Positions 1 through 6,159 of a stretch of 10,000 bases of DNA are shown here, piece after piece. Within the stretch, counting starts at the first letter, position 1. Each line of letters starts with the position of its first letter. Made by a program: the position numbers and the translations under genes. Under the pieces are notes generated by a model that saw only the letters and a list, made by a program, of their open reading frames with translations, was not told where the DNA came from and did not search any database. Source of the DNA: Asticcacaulis sp. Lineage in GTDB: Bacteria > Pseudomonadota > Alphaproteobacteria > Caulobacterales > Caulobacteraceae. Location: contig NZ_JAIWNX010000233.1 of NCBI RefSeq assembly GCF_020217185.1, forward strand, positions 1 to 10,000, given 5' to 3'.

Positions 1-692
1 TCCGACTGCCCCATGCCGGGGGTGCCGGTCGTGTGCCCGGTGATCGAGATGCGGTTGGGCAACTGATTGACGACCTTGGCCACGGCGCGCAGCAACAGGC
101 GGGCGCGTTCATTGGGCTGTGTAGAGTTGGCATTGAACATGGCGCGCCCTTCCTGATCGATCAGTTGGATGCGCAACCCTTCCGGCGTCTGATCGACAAG
201 GATGTTTTTCGACAGTTCGGCCAGTTCGGGCATGTCCTGAAGGGCCTGACGCAGCGATTCGGCGGCGGAGCGGAACGAAGCCTCCTCGCGTTTTTGCAAC
301 TCTTCGCGCAGTTCCTCTTCCGGCGTCTGCGACAGGTCGGCGGCATTTTTGGCGGTGCCGTCACGATCCTGCACGTCCGGGGCTTCGGGGGCCATATGCT
401 CGATGAAGGCCATCGAGCCTTCCTGCTTGACGCCGTCACGGCCAATCGCGGTGCCTGCCAGAATGCCGCCTGAGCCCGAAGTCGTCTGAGATACGCTGGC
501 CGGGGCGAAATAGTCGGCCACGCCCTTCTTTTGTTCGGGGGAGGTGGTGTTGATCAGCCACATCAGCAGGAAGAAGGCCATCATGGCTGTCACGAAGTCG
601 GCATAGGCGACCTTCCACGCGCCGCCGTGGTGTCCGCCGCCGACGACCTTCTTGACTTTCTTGATGACAACGGGGGCGTCGCGACTGGCCAT
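1..692 (-). CDS. motB: Flagellar motor stator protein MotB (C-terminus cut off by window edge)
   Basis: This is the peptidoglycan-anchoring half of the MotA/MotB stator, which conducts ions across the inner membrane to drive the flagellum. The first 230 codons are present. A short basic cytoplasmic N-terminus (KKVKKV at about 11-16) leads into the MotB signature AWKVAYADFVTAMMAFFLLM at 25-44. Its Asp32 matches the ion-carrying Asp32 of E. coli MotB. A single membrane helix ends near Leu46, followed by the TSPEQ segment (plug region), a charged linker at about 100-135, and the start of the OmpA-like domain, including the ITGHTTG strand that normally contacts peptidoglycan. The start is the ATG at 690-692, with GGAG 5 nt upstream. 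The open end at base 1 is only the window boundary. No motA is adjacent, as in Caulobacter where motA and motB are unlinked. The identification rests on the N-terminal signature and is firm. Confidence 0.95.
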   Translation of the reverse strand, partial: MASRDAPVVIKKVKKVVGGGHHGGAWKVAYADFVTAMMAFFLLMWLINTTSPEQKKGVADYFAPASVSQTTSGSGGILAGTAIGRDGVKQEGSMAFIEHMAPEAPDVQDRDGTAKNAADLSQTPEEELREELQKREEASFRSAAESLRQALQDMPELAELSKNILVDQTPEGLRIQLIDQEGRAMFNANSTQPNERARLLLRAVAKVVNQLPNRISITGHTTGTPGMGQS

Positions 693-737
693 ACGAACTC
701 CGGAAGTTCATCAATCTATCGGTCATTAATCTTAACA

Positions 738-838
738 GGCGGTTGAAGCCGCCAGCGGTTTTGAGGCGGTTTCAGCGATTGACCCCCGCAGGCTTTTGGG
801 GTCAAAGGAGGGGGTATTCCTGTTGCCATGAGGTTCCG
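738..838 (+). promoter_or_regulatory. Structured leader of the flavin reductase gene
   Basis: GCCGCC at 748-753 can pair with GGCGGT at 738-743 (tight loop). It can instead pair, as part of GAAGCCGCC (745-753), with GGCGGTTTC (765-773); this gives a 9-pair stem with one G-U and an 11-nt loop. The two folds exclude each other. A further hairpin, GACCCC (781-786) with GGGGTC (798-803), ends one base before a purine-rich Shine-Dalgarno-like run at 804-814. Seen directly: the complementarity, three copies of GCGGTT (739, 755, 766), and a four-codon frame ATG AGG TTC CGT TGA (828-842) that overlaps the probable TTG start of the gene. Inferred: post-transcriptional control or an operator. It does not resemble the conserved FMN riboswitch core as far as I can tell by eye. 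Confidence 0.35.
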
Positions 839-1348
839 TTGAGCGACCCTGATCGTCTGGCCTATCGTCACGCGCTGGGCACCTTTGCCACCGGCGTGGC
901 TGTCGTCACCATTCCCGTGGTGGACCGTGAAGGCCACCCGTGCGTCATGGGGCTGACCATCAACTCGTTCGCCTCTGTGTCTCTGGAGCCGAAGCTGATT
1001 CTGTGGTCTCTGGATCTCAAATCCGAACGCTATGCCCTGTTTGCCGAGGCGCAGAGTTTTGGCATTAATATCCTGAGCGCGGCGCAACGCGATCTGTCCG
1101 ACCGCTTCTTCCGTGAAAACCCCTATTGCCGCGAAGCCGACGACCTGTCGTTCGCTGACGAACCGCTGCGTTTGAAAGGGGCGCTGTCCTGGCTGAAATG
1201 TCGTCAGTATCAGACGCAGGTGCTGGGGGATCATCTGGTGATTGTCGGTGAGGTCGAAGCCTTCGATCAGTCCGAAACCCATTTTGGCGAACACGGCCTG
1301 ACCTATTTCCGTGGCCGCTATGGCCAGACCCACCCCTTACCGGTTTGA
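839..1348 (+). CDS. Flavin reductase (DIM6/NTAB family), FMN-binding oxidoreductase
   Basis: This 169-residue protein is of the flavin reductase-like split-barrel family, which uses NAD(P)H to reduce free FMN or FAD, often to feed a partner flavin-dependent monooxygenase. Family hallmarks are YRHALGTFATGVAVVT near the N-terminus, the flavin-contact stretch GLTINSFASVSLEPKLILWS, the NILSAAQRDLSDRF helix region, and the C-terminal DHLVIVGEVEAF strand followed by LTYFRGRYG. I chose TTG at 839 because it begins right before the conserved domain, gives a normal family length, and has GAGG 5 nt upstream. The frame stays open back to an ATG at 743, but the extra 32 residues look non-conserved (proline/arginine-rich, over hairpin sequence). 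No monooxygenase is adjacent, so the physiological flavin acceptor cannot be named. The stop at 1346-1348 lies 8 nt before the next gene's ATG, which suggests co-transcription. Confidence 0.85.
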   Translation: MSDPDRLAYRHALGTFATGVAVVTIPVVDREGHPCVMGLTINSFASVSLEPKLILWSLDLKSERYALFAEAQSFGINILSAAQRDLSDRFFRENPYCREADDLSFADEPLRLKGALSWLKCRQYQTQVLGDHLVIVGEVEAFDQSETHFGEHGLTYFRGRYGQTHPLPV

Positions 1349-1356
1349 GGCATCCC

Positions 1357-2220
1357 ATGCGTATCGTATTTGCAGGTCTGGGCGTTATGGGCGCCCCCAT
1401 GGCCGGTCATCTGTTGAAGGCCGGTTTCGAGGTCGTGGGCTTCAACCGCTCGGTGGATAAGGCCATGGCGTGGGGGGAGGCGCACCGCGCGGCCTTTGCC
1501 ACCGACTTTGAAGAGGCCGTGGAAAATGCCGAGGTGCTGGTCCTGTGCGTCGGGCGCGATGATGATGTGCGCGATCTGGTGACGCGGGCGGCGGAGCGCA
1601 TGGCGGTGGGCAGTCTGATCGTTGACCACACGACGACTTCGGCCCGACTGGCGCGTGAGCTTTCGGTCCTATGTGCCGAGAAAGGTTTGCATTTTGCCGA
1701 TGCGCCGGTGTCCGGCGGACAGGCGGGTGCCGTCAATGGCGCCTTGTCGGTCATGGTCGGGTGCGAAGAGTCGCAACTGGCCCGCGTGCGCGCGGTGACC
1801 CTGCCCTATACCAAGTCTTTGACCCGGATCGGCGAGGCCGGTGCGGGCCAGACGGCCAAGATGTGCAACCAGATTGCCATTGCCGGAGCGGTGCAGGGCA
1901 TTGCCGAGGCGCTGCACTTTGCCAAATGCGCTGAGATTGACCCGGAGCTGGTGTTCCAGGCTATCTCACAGGGCGCGGCGGGGTCGTGGCAGATGTCGAA
2001 CCGCTGGGCGACCATGGCCGAGGGCAGGTACGACTTTGGCTTTGCGGTGGACTGGATGCGCAAGGATCTGGGGATTGCGCTTGATGAGGCGCGCTCAAAC
2101 GGCGCGCACCTGAGCGTCGCCGCACTGGTCGATCAGTTCTATTCCGAGGTGCAGGCCATGGGCGGAAATCGCTGGGACACCTCATCGCTGCACGCGCGTC
2201 TGGAGGCGCGGCGGAAGTAA
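1357..2220 (+). CDS. Beta-hydroxyacid dehydrogenase (3-hydroxyisobutyrate dehydrogenase / glyoxylate-succinic semialdehyde reductase family)
   Basis: This 287-residue NAD(P)-dependent enzyme of the beta-hydroxyacid dehydrogenase family oxidises a beta-hydroxyacid or, in reverse, reduces a semialdehyde such as succinic, tartronic or methylmalonic semialdehyde or glyoxylate. The Rossmann motif GLGVMG is at 7-12. The substrate-binding signature DAPVSGGQAGA begins near 115, and the catalytic lysine is Lys168 in GAGQTAKMCNQ. An all-helical C-terminal domain ends with the typical KDLGIALDEA helix. The second strand ends in FNRS (Asn30-Arg31-Ser32) rather than an acidic residue; in this family that usually goes with NADPH preference, favouring a semialdehyde/glyoxylate reductase role over valine catabolism. 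That inference is moderate. The start is the ATG at 1357 with TTGAGG 6 nt upstream; a TTG at 1345 overlaps the upstream stop but is less likely. It probably forms a two-gene operon with the flavin reductase and converges on the minus-strand gene ending 4 nt downstream. Confidence 0.88.
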   Translation: MRIVFAGLGVMGAPMAGHLLKAGFEVVGFNRSVDKAMAWGEAHRAAFATDFEEAVENAEVLVLCVGRDDDVRDLVTRAAERMAVGSLIVDHTTTSARLARELSVLCAEKGLHFADAPVSGGQAGAVNGALSVMVGCEESQLARVRAVTLPYTKSLTRIGEAGAGQTAKMCNQIAIAGAVQGIAEALHFAKCAEIDPELVFQAISQGAAGSWQMSNRWATMAEGRYDFGFAVDWMRKDLGIALDEARSNGAHLSVAALVDQFYSEVQAMGGNRWDTSSLHARLEARRK

Positions 2221-2224
2221 ATGT

Positions 2225-2776
2225 TCAACTTTTCAGAGACTGGAGATAGTCCTTGAAGCCGGTTGTATATTCATCGTCAAAGCTAATTTGACTTATGTCT
2301 TCCCAATCGATTTCGACGGGGCCTTCCAAAGGCGCGGCCACAGCATCAATGCCATTCAAAATAAGGCGACGTGAAACCTGAGCAATCTCTCCGACTTCAC
2401 ACTCATTACCTATGTTGACGGCGATGGTTTTTTCCAAAGTTTTTAGTGCCCAGCAGAGTTCTGGCAGACTATTTAAATTTATGCCATCGGGTTGTACGCC
2501 TTTGTGAATACCGAAAGAACGTAGAATGATTGAACGTCCGGTTTCAGTCGGGCTTTGTCGCCAACCGACAAGGTGACTAAGAGCAAAAACGGCAAACCCA
2601 TCAGTATGCCAATCGTCAATGGTTTGGAGCAAGGCAAGCTTCTCCGTCAACGCAATGACATAACCTTCATATTGACTATAATCATCGAGATGATCGGTTA
2701 TGAGTTTGACGCAGTCGGTGGACGCTAAGGCTACATTGAGGGTTTTGACCGGATACTCGTAATCGTTATCGCTCAT
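2225..2776 (-). CDS. Hypothetical protein, 183 aa, overlapping the hemB stop codon
   Basis: I do not recognise this family. The product is an acidic, probably cytosolic protein with no signal peptide or membrane helix. Short features include an N-terminal acidic stretch (MSDNDYEYPVK), a middle segment rich in Trp and His (IDDWHTDGFAVFALSHLVGW, about 53-72), and an acidic C-terminus (IDWEDISQISFDDEYTTG). Its ATG (2774-2776) overlaps the hemB stop as ATGA, so its translation is probably coupled to hemB and it lacks its own clear ribosome site. The DNA is visibly richer in A/T than hemB or the dehydrogenase on either side, with less biased third positions and codons such as TTA, ATA and AAA. That points to recent acquisition. 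Size, acidity and isolation would fit an immunity-like or orphan accessory protein, but nothing in the sequence demonstrates a function. The coding call itself is fairly safe, given the long frame and precise overlap. Confidence 0.72.
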   Translation of the reverse strand: MSDNDYEYPVKTLNVALASTDCVKLITDHLDDYSQYEGYVIALTEKLALLQTIDDWHTDGFAVFALSHLVGWRQSPTETGRSIILRSFGIHKGVQPDGINLNSLPELCWALKTLEKTIAVNIGNECEVGEIAQVSRRLILNGIDAVAAPLEGPVEIDWEDISQISFDDEYTTGFKDYLQSLKS

Positions 2777-3774
2777 CGCGCCAACTTCTCCGCCACGTAT
2801 TTTGCAAAATACGTCAAAACGCCCGACGCGCCGGCGCGTTTGAAGGCCAGCAGTGTCTCAAACACGCCCTTGTCGTGGTCCATGAAGCCAGCATTCACCG
2901 CCGCCTTGATCATCGCGTATTCGCCCGACACCTGATAGACGAAGGTCGGCACTTTGAACGTTTCCGATACGCGCTGCACGATGTCGAGATAGGGCAGGCC
3001 GGGTTTGACCATGACCATGTCGGCACCTTCCTGAAGGTCCATGGCGACTTCGCGCAGGGCCTCGTCGGTATTGGCGCTGTCCATCTGATAGGTCTTCTTG
3101 TCGCCTTTCAAAGCCGAGGTGCCGACCGCGTCGCGGAACGGGCCGTAGAAGGCCGAGGCGTATTTGGCGGCATAGGACAGGATCAGCTTATCGGTCAGGC
3201 CCTGTGCCTCCAGCGCCTTGCGAATCTCGCCGATTCGCCCGTCCATCATGTCAGAGGGGGCCAGCACATCGGCCCCGGCCTCGGCCTGTACCAGCGCCTG
3301 TCGGGTGAGTATCTCGATGGTCTTTTCGTTGTGAATCCGGCCGTTGGAGAGGATGCCGTCGTGGCCGTGCGAGGTGAAGGGATCGAGCGCCACATCGACG
3401 ATCAGGCCTATTTCCGGCACGGCGGATTTGATGGCGCGACAGGTGCGGGCGATCAGACCGTCGGGGTCATAGGCGGCCGTCGCGTCATCGTTGCGCAGCG
3501 ACGGATCGATATTGGGAAACAGCGCCAGGGCCGGTATGCCCAGCGCATAGGCTTCTCTGGCTTCCTTGACGGCTTCGGCGATGCTCAGACGATCGACGCC
3601 TTCCAGCGAGCGGATGGGGTCACGCGCCACGTCCTTGTCGTGCACAAAGATCGGCCAGATCAGGTCGGAAACGCTGAGGTGGTGTTCGGCCACCAGATCA
3701 CGCACCCAGCCCGACTGACGCAGACGGCGCGGGCGGGAGAGAGGGTAGGCACCGACGAGGGGGGAGAAGGTCAT
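2773..3774 (-). CDS. hemB: Delta-aminolevulinic acid dehydratase (porphobilinogen synthase)
   Basis: HemB condenses two 5-aminolevulinate molecules into porphobilinogen, the second committed step of heme and other tetrapyrrole synthesis, in the cytosol. The 333-residue length is normal. Two Schiff-base lysines are visible: Lys204 in LSYAAKYASAFYGPFRDA and Lys257 in MVMVKPGLPYLD. The family signature KTYQMDSANTDEA is also present. The metal loop reads DVALDPFTSHGHDG (about 127-140), with Asp/Ala where zinc enzymes carry cysteines, so this is the Mg-type (aspartate-rich) enzyme usual in alphaproteobacteria. The start is the ATG at 3772-3774, giving the usual short basic N-terminus (SRPRRLR); only a GGGGCG-like site precedes it, inside a potential hairpin. 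Its ALA substrate is made by hemA, about 900 bp away on the other strand. The end overlaps the next gene by 4 nt. Confidence 0.97.
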   Translation of the reverse strand: MTFSPLVGAYPLSRPRRLRQSGWVRDLVAEHHLSVSDLIWPIFVHDKDVARDPIRSLEGVDRLSIAEAVKEAREAYALGIPALALFPNIDPSLRNDDATAAYDPDGLIARTCRAIKSAVPEIGLIVDVALDPFTSHGHDGILSNGRIHNEKTIEILTRQALVQAEAGADVLAPSDMMDGRIGEIRKALEAQGLTDKLILSYAAKYASAFYGPFRDAVGTSALKGDKKTYQMDSANTDEALREVAMDLQEGADMVMVKPGLPYLDIVQRVSETFKVPTFVYQVSGEYAMIKAAVNAGFMDHDKGVFETLLAFKRAGASGVLTYFAKYVAEKLAR

Positions 3775-3780
3775 ATGGAC

Positions 3781-3828
3781 GCCCCGTTTAAGCGTATCAG
3801 ATGTGCGAAAATATCAGATCAACGGGGC
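3781..3828 (-). promoter_or_regulatory. Inverted repeat with internal direct repeats in the hemB leader
   Basis: GCCCCGTT (3781-3788) and AACGGGGC (3821-3828) are a perfect 8-bp inverted repeat enclosing 32 nt. Inside lie two exact copies of TATCAGAT (3795-3802 and 3812-3819), 17 bp apart. Read on the minus strand, the near arm ends 6 nt before the hemB ATG and contains the only purine-rich site that could serve as Shine-Dalgarno. A fold would therefore cover the ribosome site, or the repeats may be a protein operator. The repeats are seen directly; their function is inferred. Confidence 0.35.
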
Positions 3829-3834
3829 TGGGGC

Positions 3835-4380
3835 TTACGCCGTTCTGAAGCGTTTGCCAATCGGCTTGTGATTATTGAGCTTGAGAACGCCGTTCACAGA
3901 CGTGGCCAGAATCCATACGGTGGCCATGAAGGTCAGCAGGGCCGAAACCACATAGCCCGAAGAGACGCCGAGTATGGTCGAAACCGGGATGCTGGAAATA
4001 TCGAGGTCGCTGAGATCGAGGTCGATTCGTCGCCAGTCGGAGATGTCGTATTGCGACCAGATGAGGTTGGCCAGCGTCCAGGTCAGCACGACGGTACAGA
4101 TAACCGCGATAAAGGTCGCCATGCCCCACAGGGCAAAAATCGCCCAAAAGTGTTTGATCTGATAGCGAAAATGTGTCTGAACATAGGAGGTGCAGTTGTT
4201 TTTGCGCAGATAGGCCAGTGCCGCACCGATCAGGGCCGTAATGCCCAGCGAAAACGGGCTAACGAACAACAGGCCATAGACGACATAGGCCAGATTACGC
4301 TCGTCCTCTTCGCAGGCGGCGGCACTGGATTGACCGGTAAAGGCAGTATCGGCGACGGCTTTGGAAGACGAAGCGTTCAT
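3835..4380 (-). CDS. COG3671/DUF4870-like integral membrane protein
   Basis: This 181-residue inner-membrane protein has no known catalytic function. A polar N-terminus of about 28 residues with an acidic patch (EEDER) is followed by hydrophobic segments at about 31-57, 78-107 and 133-165. The loop YLRKNNCTSYVQTHFRYQIKHFW after the first membrane region is the recognisable part: a small-residue turn, then T/S-H-F-x-Y-Q-I-x-x-F-W, as in the COG3671/DUF4870-type family. The C-terminus is short and basic (KPIGKRFRTA). The start is the ATG at 4378-4380 with AAAGG about 8 nt upstream. The gene lies 60 bp upstream of hemB on the same strand, so the two may share transcripts, though the repeats in that gap could give hemB its own control. 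There is no sign of a functional link to heme beyond position. Family assignment is from pattern memory and moderate. Confidence 0.75.
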   Translation of the reverse strand: MNASSSKAVADTAFTGQSSAAACEEDERNLAYVVYGLLFVSPFSLGITALIGAALAYLRKNNCTSYVQTHFRYQIKHFWAIFALWGMATFIAVICTVVLTWTLANLIWSQYDISDWRRIDLDLSDLDISSIPVSTILGVSSGYVVSALLTFMATVWILATSVNGVLKLNNHKPIGKRFRTA

Positions 4381-4680
4381 GACCGGACCTTTGCTGACGG
4401 TTGTTAGCGCACCCCATGAGACCCTATATTTGCAAAAAATTCATTATAATGCAAACACAGTTCGATTGTGCCGATATGCGGGTTGGCAAGAGGTGCGTCA
4501 TTATGCACCAGCGTCAGGGGCAGATTTGATGCGCCACAGGTCGAAACCTATGGCATATTGATACTGGCCACGGGCGGAACAACCCACTATACCGGCTATG
4601 GTCAAACAGGGCGTTGAGACCCTGACAACAACCCACCGAGGGCCCGGTTTCTTTTGCGGAAACGGGGTTGAGATAAGTAC
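4381..4680. promoter_or_regulatory. Divergent intergenic region between the membrane-protein gene and hemA
   Basis: No gene is supported in these 300 bases. An AT-rich island holds ATTATAAT (4443-4450), a palindrome that offers a TATAAT -10 on both strands, but no good -35 lies at the right distance on either. TTTGCA (4429-4434) and TGCAAA (4450-4455) form an inverted repeat with a 15-nt spacer centred on this island, a plausible operator. GGTGCGTCA/TTATGCACC (4492-4509) is a second, imperfect inverted repeat. Just before hemA, CCCGGTTTC (4643-4651) can pair with GAAACGGGG (4659-4667) with one mismatch and a 7-nt loop. I saw no TTGAT-N4-ATCAA Fnr-type site. A transcript from the AT-rich island would carry a leader of over 200 nt for hemA. 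Promoter and operator roles are inferred. Confidence 0.4.
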
Positions 4681-5904
4681 ATGGATTACAACGCCGCATT
4701 CGAGGCCGCCATCGACGCCGTCCGCAAGGAGGGTCGTTACCGCGTTTTTGCCAATCTGAAGCGTCATCGCGGTGCCTTCCCGCGCGCCACCTGGCAGCGT
4801 GAGGACGGGAGCGAGCGCGACGTCACGGTCTGGTGTTCCAATGACTATCTCGGTCAGGGGCAAAACCCGGTGGTGATTGAGGCCATGCACCGTGCCATCG
4901 ACGAAGCCGGTTCGGGATCGGGTGGCACGCGCAATATCTCCGGTACGACCTGGTATCATAACGAACTTGAGGCCGAACTGGCCGATCTGCATCACAAGGA
5001 GGCCGCTCTGGTCTTCTCGTCGGGCTATGTTGCCAACGAAGCGACCCTGACGACCCTGTACAAGATTTTGCCGGGCCTGATCATCTTTTCGGATGCGCTG
5101 AACCACGCCTCGATGATTGCGGGCATCCGCAACGGCGGCGGGGCACGTCACGTCTTCCGCCACAACGATCTGGCGCACCTCGAAGAGTTGCTGGCGGCCG
5201 CCCCGGTCAATGCGCCCAAGCTCATCGCCTTTGAGTCGGTCTATTCGATGGATGGCGATATTGCCGACATCGCCGGGACCATCGCTCTGGCCAAAAAATA
5301 CAACGCTCTGACCTATATCGACGAAGTGCACGCCGTGGGCCTCTACGGTGAGCGCGGGGCTGGGGTGGCCGAACGTGACGGCGTGATGGATCAGATCGAC
5401 ATTATCGAAGGCACGCTCGGTAAGGCCTTTGGCATGATGGGTGGCTATATTGCCGGTAAGGCTGCCATGTGCGACGCCATCCGCCTGTGGGCTTCGGGCT
5501 TCATCTTCACCACCTCGCTGCCCCCGGCGGTGATGGCGGGTGCGGCGGCCAGCGTGCGCTGGCTGAAAGCGCACAATGAGCGCCGCATTGCGCATCAGGA
5601 GCGCGCTCAGACCCTGATGCGTCGGTTCCGCGAACTGGGTATCCCGGTCCTGCCGTCGGTCAGCCATATCGTGCCGGTGCTGGTTGGCAATCCGGTGCAT
5701 TGCAAGATGATTTCGGACATGCTGCTCAATGATTTCAACATCTATGTGCAGCCGATCAACTATCCCACCGTGCCCAAGGGCACCGAGCGTCTGCGCTTCA
5801 CGCCGTCACCGGATCATGATGACGACATGATGGATGAACTGGTCAAGGCGATGGACAAGCTGTGGAGCCACTGCAATGTGGCCCGTATGCCGGCGGTGGC
5901 CTGA
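4681..5904 (+). CDS. hemA: 5-aminolevulinate synthase (C4/Shemin pathway)
   Basis: This PLP enzyme condenses glycine with succinyl-CoA to 5-aminolevulinate, CO2 and CoA, the entry step of heme synthesis in alphaproteobacteria. The 407-residue protein aligns without offset, as I recall them, to the key residues of Rhodobacter capsulatus ALAS. These are Asn54 (SNDYLG), Thr83 and Asn85 (GGTRNISGT), His142 (LNHASM), Asp214 and His217 (YIDEVHAVG), and the PLP-binding Lys248 (GTLGKAFG). The C-terminal LRFTPSP carries the substrate-carboxylate arginine. The start ATG gives the family-typical [11 protein letters not shown] opening; the ribosome site is weak (GAG in TTGAGATAAG) and sits beside a possible hairpin. 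The glycine it uses links it to glyA 0.9 kb downstream, and its product feeds hemB. It is a fold-type I enzyme related to 2-amino-3-ketobutyrate CoA ligase, but length and residues favour ALAS clearly. A toxin-antitoxin pair follows 39 nt later. Confidence 0.97.
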   Translation: MDYNAAFEAAIDAVRKEGRYRVFANLKRHRGAFPRATWQREDGSERDVTVWCSNDYLGQGQNPVVIEAMHRAIDEAGSGSGGTRNISGTTWYHNELEAELADLHHKEAALVFSSGYVANEATLTTLYKILPGLIIFSDALNHASMIAGIRNGGGARHVFRHNDLAHLEELLAAAPVNAPKLIAFESVYSMDGDIADIAGTIALAKKYNALTYIDEVHAVGLYGERGAGVAERDGVMDQIDIIEGTLGKAFGMMGGYIAGKAAMCDAIRLWASGFIFTTSLPPAVMAGAAASVRWLKAHNERRIAHQERAQTLMRRFRELGIPVLPSVSHIVPVLVGNPVHCKMISDMLLNDFNIYVQPINYPTVPKGTERLRFTPSPDHDDDMMDELVKAMDKLWSHCNVARMPAVA

Positions 5905-5908
5905 CGTC

Positions 5909-5943
5909 TTGGCAGATCAGGGGTTTGGGGGTATCCTCACCCC
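5909..5943 (+). promoter_or_regulatory. Promoter of the toxin-antitoxin operon, probably giving leaderless mRNA
   Basis: TTGGCA (5909-5914; 5 of 6 matches to TTGACA) is followed after exactly 17 bp by TATCCT (5932-5937; 4 of 6 to TATAAT). The antitoxin ATG begins at 5944, 6 nt past the -10, exactly where transcription would be expected to start. No Shine-Dalgarno sequence precedes the ATG. GGGG (5927-5930) and CCCC (5940-5943) flank the -10 as a short inverted repeat that could be the autoregulatory operator. The elements are seen directly; leaderless initiation is inferred. Confidence 0.6.
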
Positions 5944-6159
5944 ATGAACGCTGTGTCCAGAATTGCGATCTCTGATCTGACGGTTGAGGAGCGCCTCGAA
6001 CTGATCGAAGCGCTGTGGGATAGTCTTGAGGAAAAGGATGTCCCTGTTCCGGCGTGGCATATGGCCGAACTTGAGCGACGGATGCAGACCTTCGAGCAGG
6101 ATAAGGCCCACTCCGTAAGCTGGGACGTGATCCGCGCCGAGCTTGAGCGCGACCTGTAG
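5944..6159 (+). CDS. Antitoxin of a ParE/RelE-type module (addiction module component family)
   Basis: This 71-residue protein resembles the short antitoxins of the putative addiction module component family (PF09720-like). The diagnostic core is LTVEERLELIEALWDSLEE at 12-30, then a short proline-containing turn (VPVPAW) and a charged helix (MAELERRMQTFEQDK). The last part, SWDVIRAELERDL at 59-71, is the usual toxin-contacting tail. It should bind and neutralise the toxin encoded next and, with it, repress their shared promoter. There is no obvious ribosome site, consistent with a leaderless transcript. The stop TAG shares its G with the toxin's GTG start (TAGTG), the tight coupling usual for such pairs. 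Type II assignment rests on the family core and gene order. Confidence 0.85.
   Translation: MNAVSRIAISDLTVEERLELIEALWDSLEEKDVPVPAWHMAELERRMQTFEQDKAHSVSWDVIRAELERDL

Noticed and set aside
743..838. N-terminal extension of the flavin reductase starting at ATG 743
   Set aside because: The 32 extra residues are unlike the family, lie over potential hairpins, and would make the protein longer than usual; the TTG at 839 fits better.
738..838. FMN riboswitch ahead of the flavin reductase
   Set aside because: The region is too short and I cannot find the conserved multi-helix core; only simple hairpins are present.
1345..1356. TTG at 1345 as start of the beta-hydroxyacid dehydrogenase
   Set aside because: It adds only four residues and would remove TTGAGG as the ribosome site; ATG at 1357 begins directly at the Rossmann strand.
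2875..4407. 510-codon open frame on the plus strand
   Set aside because: It lies antisense to hemB and the membrane-protein gene, is rich in His/Gly/Arg/Asp as expected of a complementary-frame shadow in high-GC DNA, and shows no domain. The minus-strand genes carry clear motifs.
4501..5700. 399-codon open frame on the minus strand
   Set aside because: It is antisense to hemA, whose catalytic residues are all present; the translation is His/Arg/Gly-rich and has no family features.
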